Shown here: positions 34,381-43,640 of the stretch, piece after piece
Layout of the letters: each line of letters opens with the position of its first letter
Numbering within the stretch: position 1 is the first letter of the stretch
NCBI GenBank assembly: GCA_023245935.1
Contig: JAHFJM010000004.1
Location: forward strand, 77,924 to 135,420
Reading direction: 5' to 3'
Length of the DNA stretch: 57,497 bases
From: Candidatus Peribacteria bacterium
GTDB taxonomy: Bacteria > Patescibacteriota > Gracilibacteria > Peribacterales > Peribacteraceae
Position numbers and translations under genes: made by a program
Notes under the pieces: generated by a model
The model's input: the letters and a program-made list of their open reading frames with translations, nothing else
The model's database searches: none
Told to the model about the DNA's origin: nothing

Positions 34381-35470
34381 CCCTCTCTCCTCCGGCTGGA
34401 CGAACGTGGACGACGAACAGGTTCCGGTTCGTGTCGCATCATCCGCAGCACCTGCATCGCAGAAAATTTCTGCGTCTCCCGCTTCGGTTGATCCTCAGCA
34501 AGAACACACTCATCATAAAAGAGCCGAAGCGTCCATCGCACCGAACCCCGGAGCGATGCGCCTATCGGCATTTGCCGGAATCGCAATCGTGCTCATATTC
34601 GGAGCACTGTACCTCGGCATCGACAGTCTCCGTGGAAGTCTGACGAACGACACTGCGAGCGGGACGACGGTGACCATCACCGCAGACGGTCAATTCTCAC
34701 CGTCGAACGTCAGTGTGACAGCGGGGGGAACCTTGGTACTCGAGAACAAGAACAAGGATCCACAGGTCATCAAAGTGAGAGGGAGCGGCAGTGAACTCTT
34801 CCCTGTACAGGTGCTCTTTGATACACCGTATACGTTCGTGATCCCTGTGGATGTCACGGGCGTCTTCACCTACGTTTCCGAAACGCTCCCGGACAGTCAG
34901 CAACTGACGATTACGGTCACGCCTGCCATGGAAGCAACTGCTGCTCCGACACCGGACGCTGCATCAAACACGAACTCTCTTCCCATTTCCGACCCTCAGG
35001 CTGTCGTGCCGATTCCGGATACCCAAACACCGCAGAACACCGCTGATATCCCACTGCCATTCGGCGAATCTGATGCACGGGTCGCAGCGCAGACGACGGA
35101 AGTTCCCGTACTCGACACAAGCGTCTCGGTTCAACCGACCGAACAAGCAACGACGATCACTGCGGCAACGGAAGACGGCAATGCAACGGAAATTTTCAGC
35201 GTCGGAGCATCGAAGAGTTCTGCGGAGCCGACGTCTGTGCAGCCATCCGGAACAATCGCGATCAATCCGTACACGGTAGGAAGTGCAAAGAATGAAGGAT
35301 CGACTATTGCGAAGAGCGCGAAGAACCTTCATAGCGGTGCACCGCTTCTTCAAGCGCGCAGACGCCCGAGCATGAATGCATCAACAGGACCTGCCGCATG
35401 GGGAGTGTTCCTCGGATCAATATTGTTGATGATGTTCGCCTACCAATTTCTTCTCAGGAAATTTGAATAG
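34370..35470 (+). CDS. Membrane protein with cupredoxin-like domain lacking copper ligands
   Basis: 366 residues: a polar cytoplasmic head, a membrane segment (64-83), then a domain (about 100-183) with the cupredoxin-like pattern QFSPSNVSVTAGGTLVLENK and FTYVSETL...LTITV. It has no Cys, and the expected His and Met ligands are absent, so copper binding is unlikely. A long Thr/Ser/Pro-rich region and a C-terminal membrane helix (340-358) follow. The start at 34370 gives an 11-base overlap with the cohesin-like gene, implying one operon. Confidence 0.72.
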   Translation: MSDNPLSSGWTNVDDEQVPVRVASSAAPASQKISASPASVDPQQEHTHHKRAEASIAPNPGAMRLSAFAGIAIVLIFGALYLGIDSLRGSLTNDTASGTTVTITADGQFSPSNVSVTAGGTLVLENKNKDPQVIKVRGSGSELFPVQVLFDTPYTFVIPVDVTGVFTYVSETLPDSQQLTITVTPAMEATAAPTPDAASNTNSLPISDPQAVVPIPDTQTPQNTADIPLPFGESDARVAAQTTEVPVLDTSVSVQPTEQATTITAATEDGNATEIFSVGASKSSAEPTSVQPSGTIAINPYTVGSAKNEGSTIAKSAKNLHSGAPLLQARRRPSMNASTGPAAWGVFLGSILLMMFAYQFLLRKFE

Positions 35471-35505
35471 CGATTCATGAGTCTCTAAGGAAAACAACAC
35501 AGTAG

Positions 35506-35533
35506 TTGACAAATTCAATTATATTTTTATAAT
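35506..35533 (+). promoter_or_regulatory. Consensus sigma-70-type promoter
   Basis: TTGACA (35506-35511), a 16-base spacer and TATAAT (35528-35533): both hexamers are perfect. The ATG of the next gene is six bases after the -10 box, so the mRNA should be leaderless. Confidence 0.85.
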
Positions 35534-35539
35534 GCAAAT

Positions 35540-36085
35540 ATGCAACTGCCTTGTGAAGAAATTGCAGAAGCGGCTTCTCACCAGAAAGTGGATCTCGAGC
35601 GTCTCTTTACCGAAATGATCGAATCTGTCGCTCTTCGACTTCATTCTGTTGGCATTGAGGGTGGTCTTCGTGCTTCGGGAACGGAACTTACTGCATTGAC
35701 TCAGAAAATTCGCTCGCTCGGATTTACAGGTCTTTCCAATGGGCAGTGGAAAAAAGTTCTCGATATGGAAGAGATCGAAGCACCTTCCATTCTTGAGAAT
35801 CTTGAAAGCCTCATTCGTGCCTTCGGTCGCTACTGCACGATTAATGATGCTATGGATCTCCGCATCAGTATTCAAGCATGGAGAACGATCGGTTCAGATC
35901 TTCCCGTCGATGCATTTCTCAATTGCCTCGCGGAAACGGCAGTCAACCAACAGCTGGATGCTCAAAAAATCGGCGTAGCTGAGATGAGACTTGTGCATTC
36001 CCAAATCGATGTGGATCTCCTGAACGAAAACAGGAAAATTGTGCTGATGACACGCGGGAAAATCGATGCGCTGCTGAGAAGCTGA
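35540..36085 (+). CDS. Hypothetical protein, 181 residues
   Basis: A soluble, mostly helical protein (MQLPCEEIAEAASHQ...), without signal peptide or membrane segment. It is driven by the best promoter in the window and so may be abundant. Like the following gene it has no recognised domain. The two do not look homologous but share size, composition and setting. Confidence 0.7.
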   Translation: MQLPCEEIAEAASHQKVDLERLFTEMIESVALRLHSVGIEGGLRASGTELTALTQKIRSLGFTGLSNGQWKKVLDMEEIEAPSILENLESLIRAFGRYCTINDAMDLRISIQAWRTIGSDLPVDAFLNCLAETAVNQQLDAQKIGVAEMRLVHSQIDVDLLNENRKIVLMTRGKIDALLRS

Positions 36086-36159
36086 TACGGGGTCTTCACG
36101 GAATAAGGCTGATTTTTGGCTTAGGGAAAAGCTCATTTCTATACTGTTGCTCTCTACAT

Positions 36160-36187
36160 TTGACATATTCCCGATACTGTTTACAGT
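36160..36187 (+). promoter_or_regulatory. Promoter of the 36198 gene
   Basis: TTGACA (36160-36165), 16 bases, TACAGT (36182-36187). The ATG follows after ten bases. Confidence 0.65.
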
Positions 36188-36197
36188 GCATCAAACT

Positions 36198-36755
36198 ATG
36201 AATGCCGCCCAATGCATCATCACCAAACGGTTTGCAGGTTCACTCGAGCATGCTGAGGCGTGCCTGCGTGATTCCAATGTCGATCTTGCAGATGATGTAT
36301 CGGACATCGATATTCATGGCACGATGACGGATATGCGTTGGGCACATGCGACGATTCTGACTGAGAAAGTTCTTCTCGTTGCGTTTGCGGAAACTGTTGA
36401 AACCGCAGCAATGACGATTGAAGGATTGATCGACGTTGCCCGAAGAAAACTTTTCGAAGGAGACACTCTGAAAGGAAAATTTGTCGACGGCATCGTGGGG
36501 TACTACCAAGACATTGGAATGATTCAAGATGTCGAACCTCATCTCCTGAGTGTCTACCAAATGATCAGAAGTGAATTCAGGAGAGTGGTGCAGGAACTCT
36601 GTCCCGAAGAATCTCCGAAAAAAAAGAGAAGCCTCGAAGGAAGACCGCGACTCGATTGTACGAAGCCCCGAGAAAAGAACCACACAACCAAGAAAAATGT
36701 CTATAACAGAACAAGAATGCGCTGCGAACCGGGCAGTGAGTTGAAAAGCTTTTGA
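36198..36755 (+). CDS. Hypothetical protein with basic tail
   Basis: A 185-residue protein starting MNAAQCIITKRFAG. The first 135 or so residues look helical and acidic to neutral; the last 50 are strongly basic (KKKRSLEGRPR, KPREKNHTTKK), suggesting nucleic-acid contact or disorder. An upstream ATG at 36147 is rejected because it lies before the promoter. No family is recognised. It ends three bases before the tRNA-Tyr CCA end on the other strand. Confidence 0.65.
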   Translation: MNAAQCIITKRFAGSLEHAEACLRDSNVDLADDVSDIDIHGTMTDMRWAHATILTEKVLLVAFAETVETAAMTIEGLIDVARRKLFEGDTLKGKFVDGIVGYYQDIGMIQDVEPHLLSVYQMIRSEFRRVVQELCPEESPKKKRSLEGRPRLDCTKPREKNHTTKKNVYNRTRMRCEPGSELKSF

Positions 36756-36758
36756 GGT

Positions 36759-36844
36759 TGGTGGGCCGGGCTGGATTCGAACCAGCGAAGGCATAAGCCG
36801 TCAGATTTACAGTCTGATGCGTTTGTCCACTTCGCTACCGACCC
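36759..36844 (-). tRNA. tRNA-Tyr (anticodon GUA)
   Basis: Acceptor GGGTCGG pairs with CCGGCCC (one G-U pair), the discriminator is A and CCA is encoded. The anticodon loop CTGTAAA gives GTA, and the long variable arm fits bacterial tRNA-Tyr. Confidence 0.97.
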
Positions 36845-36890
36845 ACGAGTAACGACGGTGATTTCAGGGAAAGAACGTATTTACTGCGTG

Positions 36891-36919
36891 AGTGTATGGC
36901 AAGCAACCTCATTATTCAA
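36891..36919 (-). promoter_or_regulatory. tRNA-Tyr promoter
   Basis: On the minus strand, TTGAAT (36914-36919), 17 bases, TACACT (36891-36896). This places the transcript start about 40 bases before the tRNA, downstream of the small RNA terminator. Confidence 0.6.
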
Positions 36920-36944
36920 TTTATAAAGAATTTCACACCATCAG

Positions 36945-36977
36945 AAAAGGAACCCAACACAGTGAAGTGGGGGTTCC
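36945..36977 (-). terminator. Terminator of the small RNA
   Basis: On the minus strand, GGAACCC (36971-36977) pairs with GGGTTCC (36949-36955), with further CAC/GTG pairs inside after a small internal loop, then TTTT. Confidence 0.8.
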
Positions 36978-37030
36978 AATCGATTAGTCCGGTGAAGGAC
37001 CAGTCTGGACAATCTTTTAAGGGATTGCTT
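36945..37030 (-). ncRNA. Probable small RNA with own promoter and terminator
   Basis: A minus-strand unit of about 86 bases with consensus promoter (37037-37065), no good reading frame, a CAATC...GATTG hairpin, a CTGGT...ACCGG hairpin enclosed by TCCA...TGGA, and an intrinsic terminator. No start codon lies in the leaderless window. It does not match tmRNA, SRP RNA, 6S or 5S features that I can recognise. Confidence 0.65.
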
Positions 37031-37036
37031 AGAAAC

Positions 37037-37065
37037 AGTGTACCACTCCCCTATCCGGTTGTCAA
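37037..37065 (-). promoter_or_regulatory. Promoter of the small RNA
   Basis: On the minus strand, TTGACA (37060-37065), 17-base spacer ending in TGG, TACACT (37037-37042). The -35 is perfect and the -10 carries an upstream TG. It is divergent from the histone-fold gene. Confidence 0.8.
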
Positions 37066-37084
37066 CACCGTCTAGAATGCTTCC

Positions 37085-37113
37085 TTGTGCTCGTAAGGGG
37101 TCTTCTCTAGAAT
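37085..37113 (+). promoter_or_regulatory. Promoter of the histone-fold gene
   Basis: TTGTGC (37085-37090), 17 bases, TAGAAT (37108-37113). The leader to the ATG would be about 25 bases, with no Shine-Dalgarno sequence. Confidence 0.45.
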
Positions 37114-37145
37114 CCCGTCCATCTACTTCTTCCCCTTTTATTCCC

Positions 37146-37310
37146 ATGATCGTTCAATCACACGTCAAGGAAACTCTCTCGAAGATGGGTCTTCGCTGCG
37201 GTGGCGACTTCTGCGATGCCCTCGCCAAGGAGTGCGAGAACCTCGTCAAGAAGGCTGCAATGCGCTGCAAGGAGAACAAGCGCCAGACAGTCTACGGATG
37301 TGACTGCTAA
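37146..37310 (+). CDS. Small DUF1931-like histone-fold protein
   Basis: The 54 residues follow the DUF1931/bacterial histone pattern: a first helix (VQSHVKETLSKMG), a loop, a long second helix (FCDALAKECENLVKKAAMRC) and the loop signature KRQTVYGCD, equivalent to the R-T...D motif of histones. It should dimerise and may bind DNA. It ends right after that motif, so there is little or no third helix. Six Cys (18, 23, 30, 41, 52, 54) are very unusual and could bind metal or form disulfides. It has its own promoter and terminator. The assignment rests on pattern only. Confidence 0.7.
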   Translation: MIVQSHVKETLSKMGLRCGGDFCDALAKECENLVKKAAMRCKENKRQTVYGCDC

Positions 37311-37322
37311 TTAATTGAAATA

Positions 37323-37361
37323 AAAAAGGTCATCTCTGTCGAAAGGCAGGATGACCTTTTT
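37323..37361 (+). terminator. Intrinsic terminator after the histone-fold gene
   Basis: AAAAAGGTCATC (37323-37334) pairs with GATGACCTTTTT (37350-37361), so the stem ends in a U-run. It may work in both directions. Confidence 0.9.
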
Positions 37362-37362
37362 A

Positions 37363-37404
37363 GGTATGGAAAGTATGGAAGGTTACATTCTCTACTTTCC
37401 ATAC
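37363..37404. repeat. Nonamer-phased hairpin (GTATGGAAA type)
   Basis: GTATGGAAA GTATGGAAG on the left faces CTTTCCATA on the right. The right side continues into the end of the permease gene. Confidence 0.7.
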
Positions 37405-38619
37405 TTATTCGTACCGAAGCGCCTCCATCGGGCTCAGTGCGGCTGCTCTCCGTGCCGGATAGATACCGAAGACCAAGCCTGTTCCTATTGCCATCGCAAG
37501 TGCCATGAAAATGGCTGAGAAAGAGAGGACGAAATGGAACTCACCGAGGAAACGTGCTGCGACGGCACTCAGGAGCCAACCGAAGAAAATGCCGACGACG
37601 GTGCCGATCGCACCGCCCGTGAGAGTGAGCGAGACGGCTTCGAGGAGAAACTGAAGCAGGATATCCGCCCTCCTCGCTCCTACTGCTTTCCGAAGACCGA
37701 TCTCTTTCGTGCGCTCGGTAACGGAAACCAACATGATGTTCATGATGCCGATGCCGCCGACGAGCAGAGAGATCGCGGCAACAAGCGAGAGGAAAATCGT
37801 CAGCCCGAGCGTGACGGAATTGATGATCTGCGTGATCTGTTCGGCACTGCGCGCGATGAAGTCGTCCTTGTCGGGATCACCGGTGGGATTATCGAGATGA
37901 TGCCTCTGCCTGAGTAGCATCGTGATGTCTTGTTTGGCAAGATCCGTATCATTGACAGCCTTCAGCGTCATATAGCTCAGGTGCTTCTGACCGCTGACGG
38001 CTTTGGCAGTCGAGAACGGAACAAAGACGAGACTGTCGAGGTTCTGAAGTAGGAATGACCCAACACTCTTCAGTTGCCCGACGACGGTGAACGAGAAGTC
38101 ACCGACCGTGATCTTCTTGCCGACAGGATCGGCATTGCCGAAGAGATCTTGTGCGGTCTGATACCCGAGAACAGCGACAGATTTCGCTCCGTCCACATCA
38201 CTCTCATCAATCAGCCTGCCGTGGTCCAACTTCAGTCCGTAGTTGATGGTGATCTGCCCGTACGAACCCATCACCATCGGCGATACTTCCTCCTTCCCGA
38301 CTTTCACGGATTTCGAGACGAGAATGATCGGCACGACATTGGTGACAGTGGAGAGCTGCGAAACCGCCGTATAATCGTCGAACGTGAGACTGTCGAGGTT
38401 GCCGCCGAACTTCTCGAAGCCTTTTGGAAAGACGTCGATTGTATTCGAACCGAAGGACTCGACCTGCGAGACGATGTAATTCTGGAAACTTGAACCGAGA
38501 GAGACCATGAGCACGACCGATGCGACGCCGATGATGATCCCGAGCATGGTCAGTGCGGCACGGTTCTTATTGACCGTGATTCCTTTGAAGGAGGTGGTGA
38601 GGGTGTCTGCGAGCAACAT
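37405..38619 (-). CDS. MacB-like ABC permease 1
   Basis: 404 residues with the MacB/FtsX layout: one membrane helix near the N terminus (ALTMLGIIIGVASVVLMVSLG), a large extracytoplasmic domain (about 45-270), then three helices with the signatures LLVGGIGIMNIMLVSVTERTKEIGLRKA and IYPARRAAALSPMEALRYE. The start MLLADTLTTSF at 38619 aligns with the paralogue at 39948; an ATG at 38631 adds four residues. It is the distal gene of an export operon and is separated from permease 2 by a heptamer-phased hairpin. Confidence 0.92.
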   Translation of the reverse strand: MLLADTLTTSFKGITVNKNRAALTMLGIIIGVASVVLMVSLGSSFQNYIVSQVESFGSNTIDVFPKGFEKFGGNLDSLTFDDYTAVSQLSTVTNVVPIILVSKSVKVGKEEVSPMVMGSYGQITINYGLKLDHGRLIDESDVDGAKSVAVLGYQTAQDLFGNADPVGKKITVGDFSFTVVGQLKSVGSFLLQNLDSLVFVPFSTAKAVSGQKHLSYMTLKAVNDTDLAKQDITMLLRQRHHLDNPTGDPDKDDFIARSAEQITQIINSVTLGLTIFLSLVAAISLLVGGIGIMNIMLVSVTERTKEIGLRKAVGARRADILLQFLLEAVSLTLTGGAIGTVVGIFFGWLLSAVAARFLGEFHFVLSFSAIFMALAMAIGTGLVFGIYPARRAAALSPMEALRYE

Positions 38620-38631
38620 ATGCGTTGGCAA

Positions 38632-38717
38632 CGAATTATGAATTAAGAATTATGAAGTATGGAATGCTGCGTAGAGTAATAGAGTTGAAACATAATTCTT
38701 CATTCATAATTCGTTAA
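38632..38717. repeat. Heptamer-phased hairpin (GAATTAT type) between permeases
   Basis: The left arm GAATTAT GAATTAA GAATTAT (38632-38656) faces ATAATTC TTCATTC ATAATTC (from 38690). The spacer is about 33 bases. It lies in the 3' to 5' junction of two co-oriented genes, where it may reduce or process the transcript. Confidence 0.8.
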
Positions 38718-38721
38718 TAGT

Positions 38722-39948
<1,227 letters not shown>

Positions 39949-39951
39949 AAT

Positions 39952-40683
39952 CTATTTGAGTGCGTCCTTCTCCCCCGCCATCACACGCTTGAAATCCTTG
40001 CTGTCACTCATGATGCGACCGTCCTTTATGTGAAGAATGCGTTCGGCATGCTCAGCAGTCGTACGCTCATGCGTGACGAGAATGATCGTATGCCCCTGCT
40101 TGTTGAGCTTCTGCAGAACCTGCATGACGGCTGTGCCGGAAGCGGAATCGAGGTTACCGGTCGGCTCATCGGCGAAGATGAGATCGGGATTCGTCACTAG
40201 AGCGCGTGCGATCGCAACTCGCTGCTTCTGACCGCCACTGAGTTGGTTACTCAGATAGTCTTTGCGATCGGTGAGACCGACGATCGCGATTGCCTCAAGA
40301 GCCCTCTTCTCCCTCTCCGAAACCGGAATGGTGGGATGGTAGAGAAGCGGCAGCAGCACGTTCTCCAGAACGGTGGTACGCGGAAGCAGATTGAACGCCT
40401 GAAAGACGAAGCTCACGCGCGTCGCCCGAATGCGTGCAAGATCATCATCACTCAGGCTTTTGGTCGGCTCTCCCTGAAACAGGTAGTCACCGCTCGTGTG
40501 TCCGTCGAGGAACCCGAGAATGTGCATCAGAGTCGACTTTCCGGAACCGGAGGGTCCCATGATTGAAACGAATTCTCCTCGCCTGATTTTCAGATTGATA
40601 TCGAAGAGGACGGGCGTCAGCACGCCGTCATTCTCATACGACTTGTAGAGTGCCTTGGTTTCGATGAGAGGAGTGGTCGACAT
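39952..40683 (-). CDS. ABC transporter ATPase, MacB/LolD-like
   Basis: 243 residues with Walker A GPSGSGKST, Q-loop FQAFNLLP, signature LSGGQKQRVAIARAL, Walker B LIFADEPTGNLDS and the switch His in THE. It powers the two adjacent FtsX-type permeases. The substrate is not evident; in this family it ranges from peptides and lipids to macrolides. A heptamer-phased hairpin separates it from the upstream adaptor gene. Confidence 0.95.
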   Translation of the reverse strand: MSTTPLIETKALYKSYENDGVLTPVLFDINLKIRRGEFVSIMGPSGSGKSTLMHILGFLDGHTSGDYLFQGEPTKSLSDDDLARIRATRVSFVFQAFNLLPRTTVLENVLLPLLYHPTIPVSEREKRALEAIAIVGLTDRKDYLSNQLSGGQKQRVAIARALVTNPDLIFADEPTGNLDSASGTAVMQVLQKLNKQGHTIILVTHERTTAEHAERILHIKDGRIMSDSKDFKRVMAGEKDALK

Positions 40684-40693
40684 GGAAGTTAGT

Positions 40694-40825
40694 TGAATGA
40701 AAATTTTGAATTGCGAATAAGGAATTATAAATTCTGAATTGTGAATGAAAAATTATGAAGGGCATTAATCATCAATATGAGTGTAGCGGTGAACATAATT
40801 TTTCATTCACAATTCAGAATTTAAA
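40694..40825. repeat. Long heptamer-phased hairpin (AATNNNN type)
   Basis: The left arm (40694-40760) holds about nine 7-base units, each beginning AAT or GAAT. The right arm (40794-40825) has CATAATT TTTCATT CACAATT CAGAATT. The inner 26 bases of the arms are almost perfectly complementary, making a stable AT-rich stem. Confidence 0.85.
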
Positions 40826-40827
40826 CC

Positions 40828-42603
40828 TCACTGTTTGATAAGAACAACAACTACTTCGCCTTCTTGTACTCCCGTCACCTCAACATTTCCTCCGATCCCT
40901 TCCATCCCTGTGACAACAGTTCGTTCGTCGAACGATTTTCCATCCGCACGCAGAATTCGCACTACTTTCGTTCCGGTTTCTTTCTCAAGCACAGAACGAA
41001 GAGGAACACTGATCACATCTTTCTTCATACCGGTGGTGATTTCCCCATCACCGGTCATGCCGACTTTGAGCCCTTCCTGCGGCGAAACGAGATCGAGCTT
41101 CACGCGATACTTGGACACTCCGTCTTTATCGGTTGCTGCTGAATCGATCTCACTCACAATCAGAGGGATATCCTGATTCTGAAACGCATCGAGCTTGATG
41201 GAACCTGTCTGCGACAATTTGACTTTGGGGATATCCACTTCGGATACGAACATTTCGATGCGGTACGGAGAGTCTCCGAGCATCGTGACAGAAGCCTCCG
41301 CCGATGGACGCATCTCACCCGCCTTCACGTTCACCTTCGTGACAATGCCAGCAACCGGTGCAACGAGGATCGTGTCATTGAACTGCGCGGCAGCGCGCGC
41401 AAGATCCGCCTGCGCCTGCCGAACGCGTGCACTTGCCGCATCGATATCGGTCTGCCGTGCCGGTGCACGCTTCAGAGCAAGTTGCGCCTGGTCGATCTGG
41501 AGAGAGGTCTGGTACGTCGCGATATCAGCATTCGAACGATCGCGCGTGCCCTGGAGTGAGGTAATCTGAGCCTGCTGAGCGGAAATCTTCGTGTCGTATC
41601 CGGCGGATCCATCACGGAGCGACTTGGAAGCAGTATCGATTGCAGAGAGTGCCGACTGCACAGAAGACTTCTGCGTCGCGATGGTCGACTTGTTCGTCTC
41701 GCGCGATTCGTTCGTGAAGTACGACGTGAGCGGCAGTGCAGAGAGAATATCGTAGGCACGGTTCAGAATATCCGTACTCGTGAACAGAATTTGTCGTGCT
41801 GCATCGTAGTTCTTGAGAGCCGTCTGATAATCCGCCGCAGACGCGGTGAGTTGGAGTGAACCAATGGCAGAGAGTGTTGATGTGATATTCTGCTGCATCG
41901 TGTCATACCCGGTCGGGTTCCCCTTCACAACTGCATCCTGTACGTCATTGGCATTGAACACTCCTTGTGTTGCGATCAATGCAGTTTTTGCTGTGGCAAG
42001 ATGCTGAGAAATCGTGCTCTCCGCAGCAGCAACCTGTCCCGACAAACTGACCGACGCTTCGTTCTGAATCGTCCTCAGCTGTGCTTCCGCAATGAGCAAA
42101 TTATCTTCTGCGTTTCTTAGTGTCTGCTTCACCGCTTCCAGCGAAGCGACTTTGTTCGCAACCTGCGCCTCGACGATCGCAATGTCTTCGGGACGTGATC
42201 CCTGGAGCAGAGCATCGAGCTGCGCCTGCGCCGATTGTCTGTTTGCGCTTGCACTCGCGACACTCGCGGCAAGACTCCCTGACCGGAGCGCAGCAAGCTT
42301 CTGCCCTGCCTTCACGGTATCTCCTTCCTTCACAAATACTTTCGACACGACATCGATCGTCGGAAACTGCAACGATAGATCTTTCTCGGAAATCACCGTT
42401 CCCACCGCTTCGACGGTCTGACGAAGATCACCTCGCACTGCAGCCGCAGTGACGTACGTTGCTTGCTTTGGACGCGTGACGGCGTACGAAACCCATGCGA
42501 GGACAAGAACGACGAACACGGCAATGGATGCCTTCAGGTGACTGCGAAGGAATCTCAAGGCGATAAAAGCCTTTCCTTTAATGGCGGAGAGAAGAGAACG
42601 CAT
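40828..42603 (-). CDS. HlyD/MacA-type membrane fusion protein
   Basis: 591 residues: an N-terminal membrane helix (about 28-45, SIAVFVVLVLAWVSYAV), a biotinyl-lipoyl-like half motif (VVSKVFVKEGDTVKAGQKLAAL), a long coiled-coil region (about 120-415), the second lipoyl half (ILVAPVAGIVTKVNVKAGE) and beta-barrel domains. It is much longer than MacA because of the extended helical hairpin. It is the adaptor for the ABC proteins encoded just downstream. No outer-membrane TolC-like gene is present, which fits a cell without a classical outer membrane. The start at 42603 begins the basic stretch before the helix. Confidence 0.9.
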   Translation of the reverse strand: MRSLLSAIKGKAFIALRFLRSHLKASIAVFVVLVLAWVSYAVTRPKQATYVTAAAVRGDLRQTVEAVGTVISEKDLSLQFPTIDVVSKVFVKEGDTVKAGQKLAALRSGSLAASVASASANRQSAQAQLDALLQGSRPEDIAIVEAQVANKVASLEAVKQTLRNAEDNLLIAEAQLRTIQNEASVSLSGQVAAAESTISQHLATAKTALIATQGVFNANDVQDAVVKGNPTGYDTMQQNITSTLSAIGSLQLTASAADYQTALKNYDAARQILFTSTDILNRAYDILSALPLTSYFTNESRETNKSTIATQKSSVQSALSAIDTASKSLRDGSAGYDTKISAQQAQITSLQGTRDRSNADIATYQTSLQIDQAQLALKRAPARQTDIDAASARVRQAQADLARAAAQFNDTILVAPVAGIVTKVNVKAGEMRPSAEASVTMLGDSPYRIEMFVSEVDIPKVKLSQTGSIKLDAFQNQDIPLIVSEIDSAATDKDGVSKYRVKLDLVSPQEGLKVGMTGDGEITTGMKKDVISVPLRSVLEKETGTKVVRILRADGKSFDERTVVTGMEGIGGNVEVTGVQEGEVVVVLIKQ

Positions 42604-42684
42604 GAATGGAAGACGAGTGAACTGCGTAATTATTACAATGAAATTATAATTCAATTATATTTATATGTCAATATCTTCCATGGC

Positions 42685-43584
42685 TTACACAAGAGCTTTC
42701 AGTGCTTCCTCCACCGCTTCACTCACAGGCAACATCTTCACCCCTTCCTGCGAAATTTTCTCCGAAGACAACATGCAATTGCTTCTGCCTGCTTTCACGA
42801 CATTCGACAGATTTTCGAGCGTCAACCTCTCGAACACGTGCTTGGGATCGACGATCTCACGGTACCGTACCATGATCTCATACGGCGAAATCGTACCGGG
42901 ATTCACGATGTTGTAGATGCCAGTTTTTCGCTTGGCAATGAGAGTTTTTGCAGCGACGAGAAAATCAGGAAGATAGGTGAGTGAGTTCTGTTCATCCAGT
43001 ACCTTCGGATAGTGTTTGATCTTGCTAATCAAGTTTCTTGGATGGCTCGTCCCGTCAAACGGCATGCGCAGTCGCAACTGCAAGACCGGAAAATCCTTGA
43101 GGATCTGATCGATCCACAGCTTACTTCTCGAATAGAAGCTTCCCGTGAAATTCGGAGAATCCTTCTCGGTAAATCCGCTTCCTCCGTTATCCCCCTCATA
43201 CGTGCAACCGGAGCCGATGTGCACCCAGTAGATGCTTCGCTTGCTGCAGGCATCGAGAAGATTCAGCGGTCCCTGCACATTGCTGAGAATCGTCTCGAGC
43301 TTATGATCTTCGCACCAATCGACATTGGGCTTTCCGGTTTTGCCTGCTGCATTGATGACAACGTCCGGCTTCTCGAGATCGAGAATCTTCCCAACTGCCC
43401 TGGCATCACAAATATCAACCTGAGGAAAAACCGCGGTCGGAAACACGCTCCTCAAATGCCCTGCAATGTATCCTCTGCCGCCAAAGATGAGGACACGGCT
43501 GTGAGGTGAGGAAGGGTGAGTAGGTATGGAAAGTAAGGAAAGTGATACGAGAAAATGAACAGTGGACAGCGTATCATAAATCAC
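42685..43584 (-). CDS. NAD(P)-dependent sugar-nucleotide reductase/epimerase (RmlD-like)
   Basis: An extended SDR enzyme: glycine motif VLIFGGRGYIAGHL, DVVINAAGKTG, a Ser/Thr followed by Tyr and Lys (SFYSRSKLWID), about 270 residues of recognisable domain. It probably acts on a dTDP- or UDP-sugar for surface glycans. The start is unclear: no ATG lies near the glycine motif, and the nearest usable codon upstream is GTG at 43584, inside a nonamer-phased hairpin shared with the divergent gene. Confidence 0.8.
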   Translation of the reverse strand: MIYDTLSTVHFLVSLSLLSIPTHPSSPHSRVLIFGGRGYIAGHLRSVFPTAVFPQVDICDARAVGKILDLEKPDVVINAAGKTGKPNVDWCEDHKLETILSNVQGPLNLLDACSKRSIYWVHIGSGCTYEGDNGGSGFTEKDSPNFTGSFYSRSKLWIDQILKDFPVLQLRLRMPFDGTSHPRNLISKIKHYPKVLDEQNSLTYLPDFLVAAKTLIAKRKTGIYNIVNPGTISPYEIMVRYREIVDPKHVFERLTLENLSNVVKAGRSNCMLSSEKISQEGVKMLPVSEAVEEALKALV

Positions 43585-43640
43585 ACAATCAATCCCCTTC
43601 CAAACCTCACATACTTTCCGTACCTTCCTTACTTCCCTTT
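43523..43640. repeat. Nonamer-phased hairpin between divergent genes
   Basis: The left arm GGTATGGAAAGTAAGGAAA (43523-43541) faces right-arm units CCTTCCAAA, CCTCACATA, CTTTCCGTA, CCTTCCTTA, CTTCCC (43595-43640). It overlaps the possible N-terminal codons of both flanking genes. Confidence 0.75.

Noticed and set aside
36941-37147. A 68-residue minus-strand frame over the small RNA
   Set aside because: It crosses the promoter, the RNA and the terminator, and starts inside the histone-gene leader. Its composition is not protein-like.
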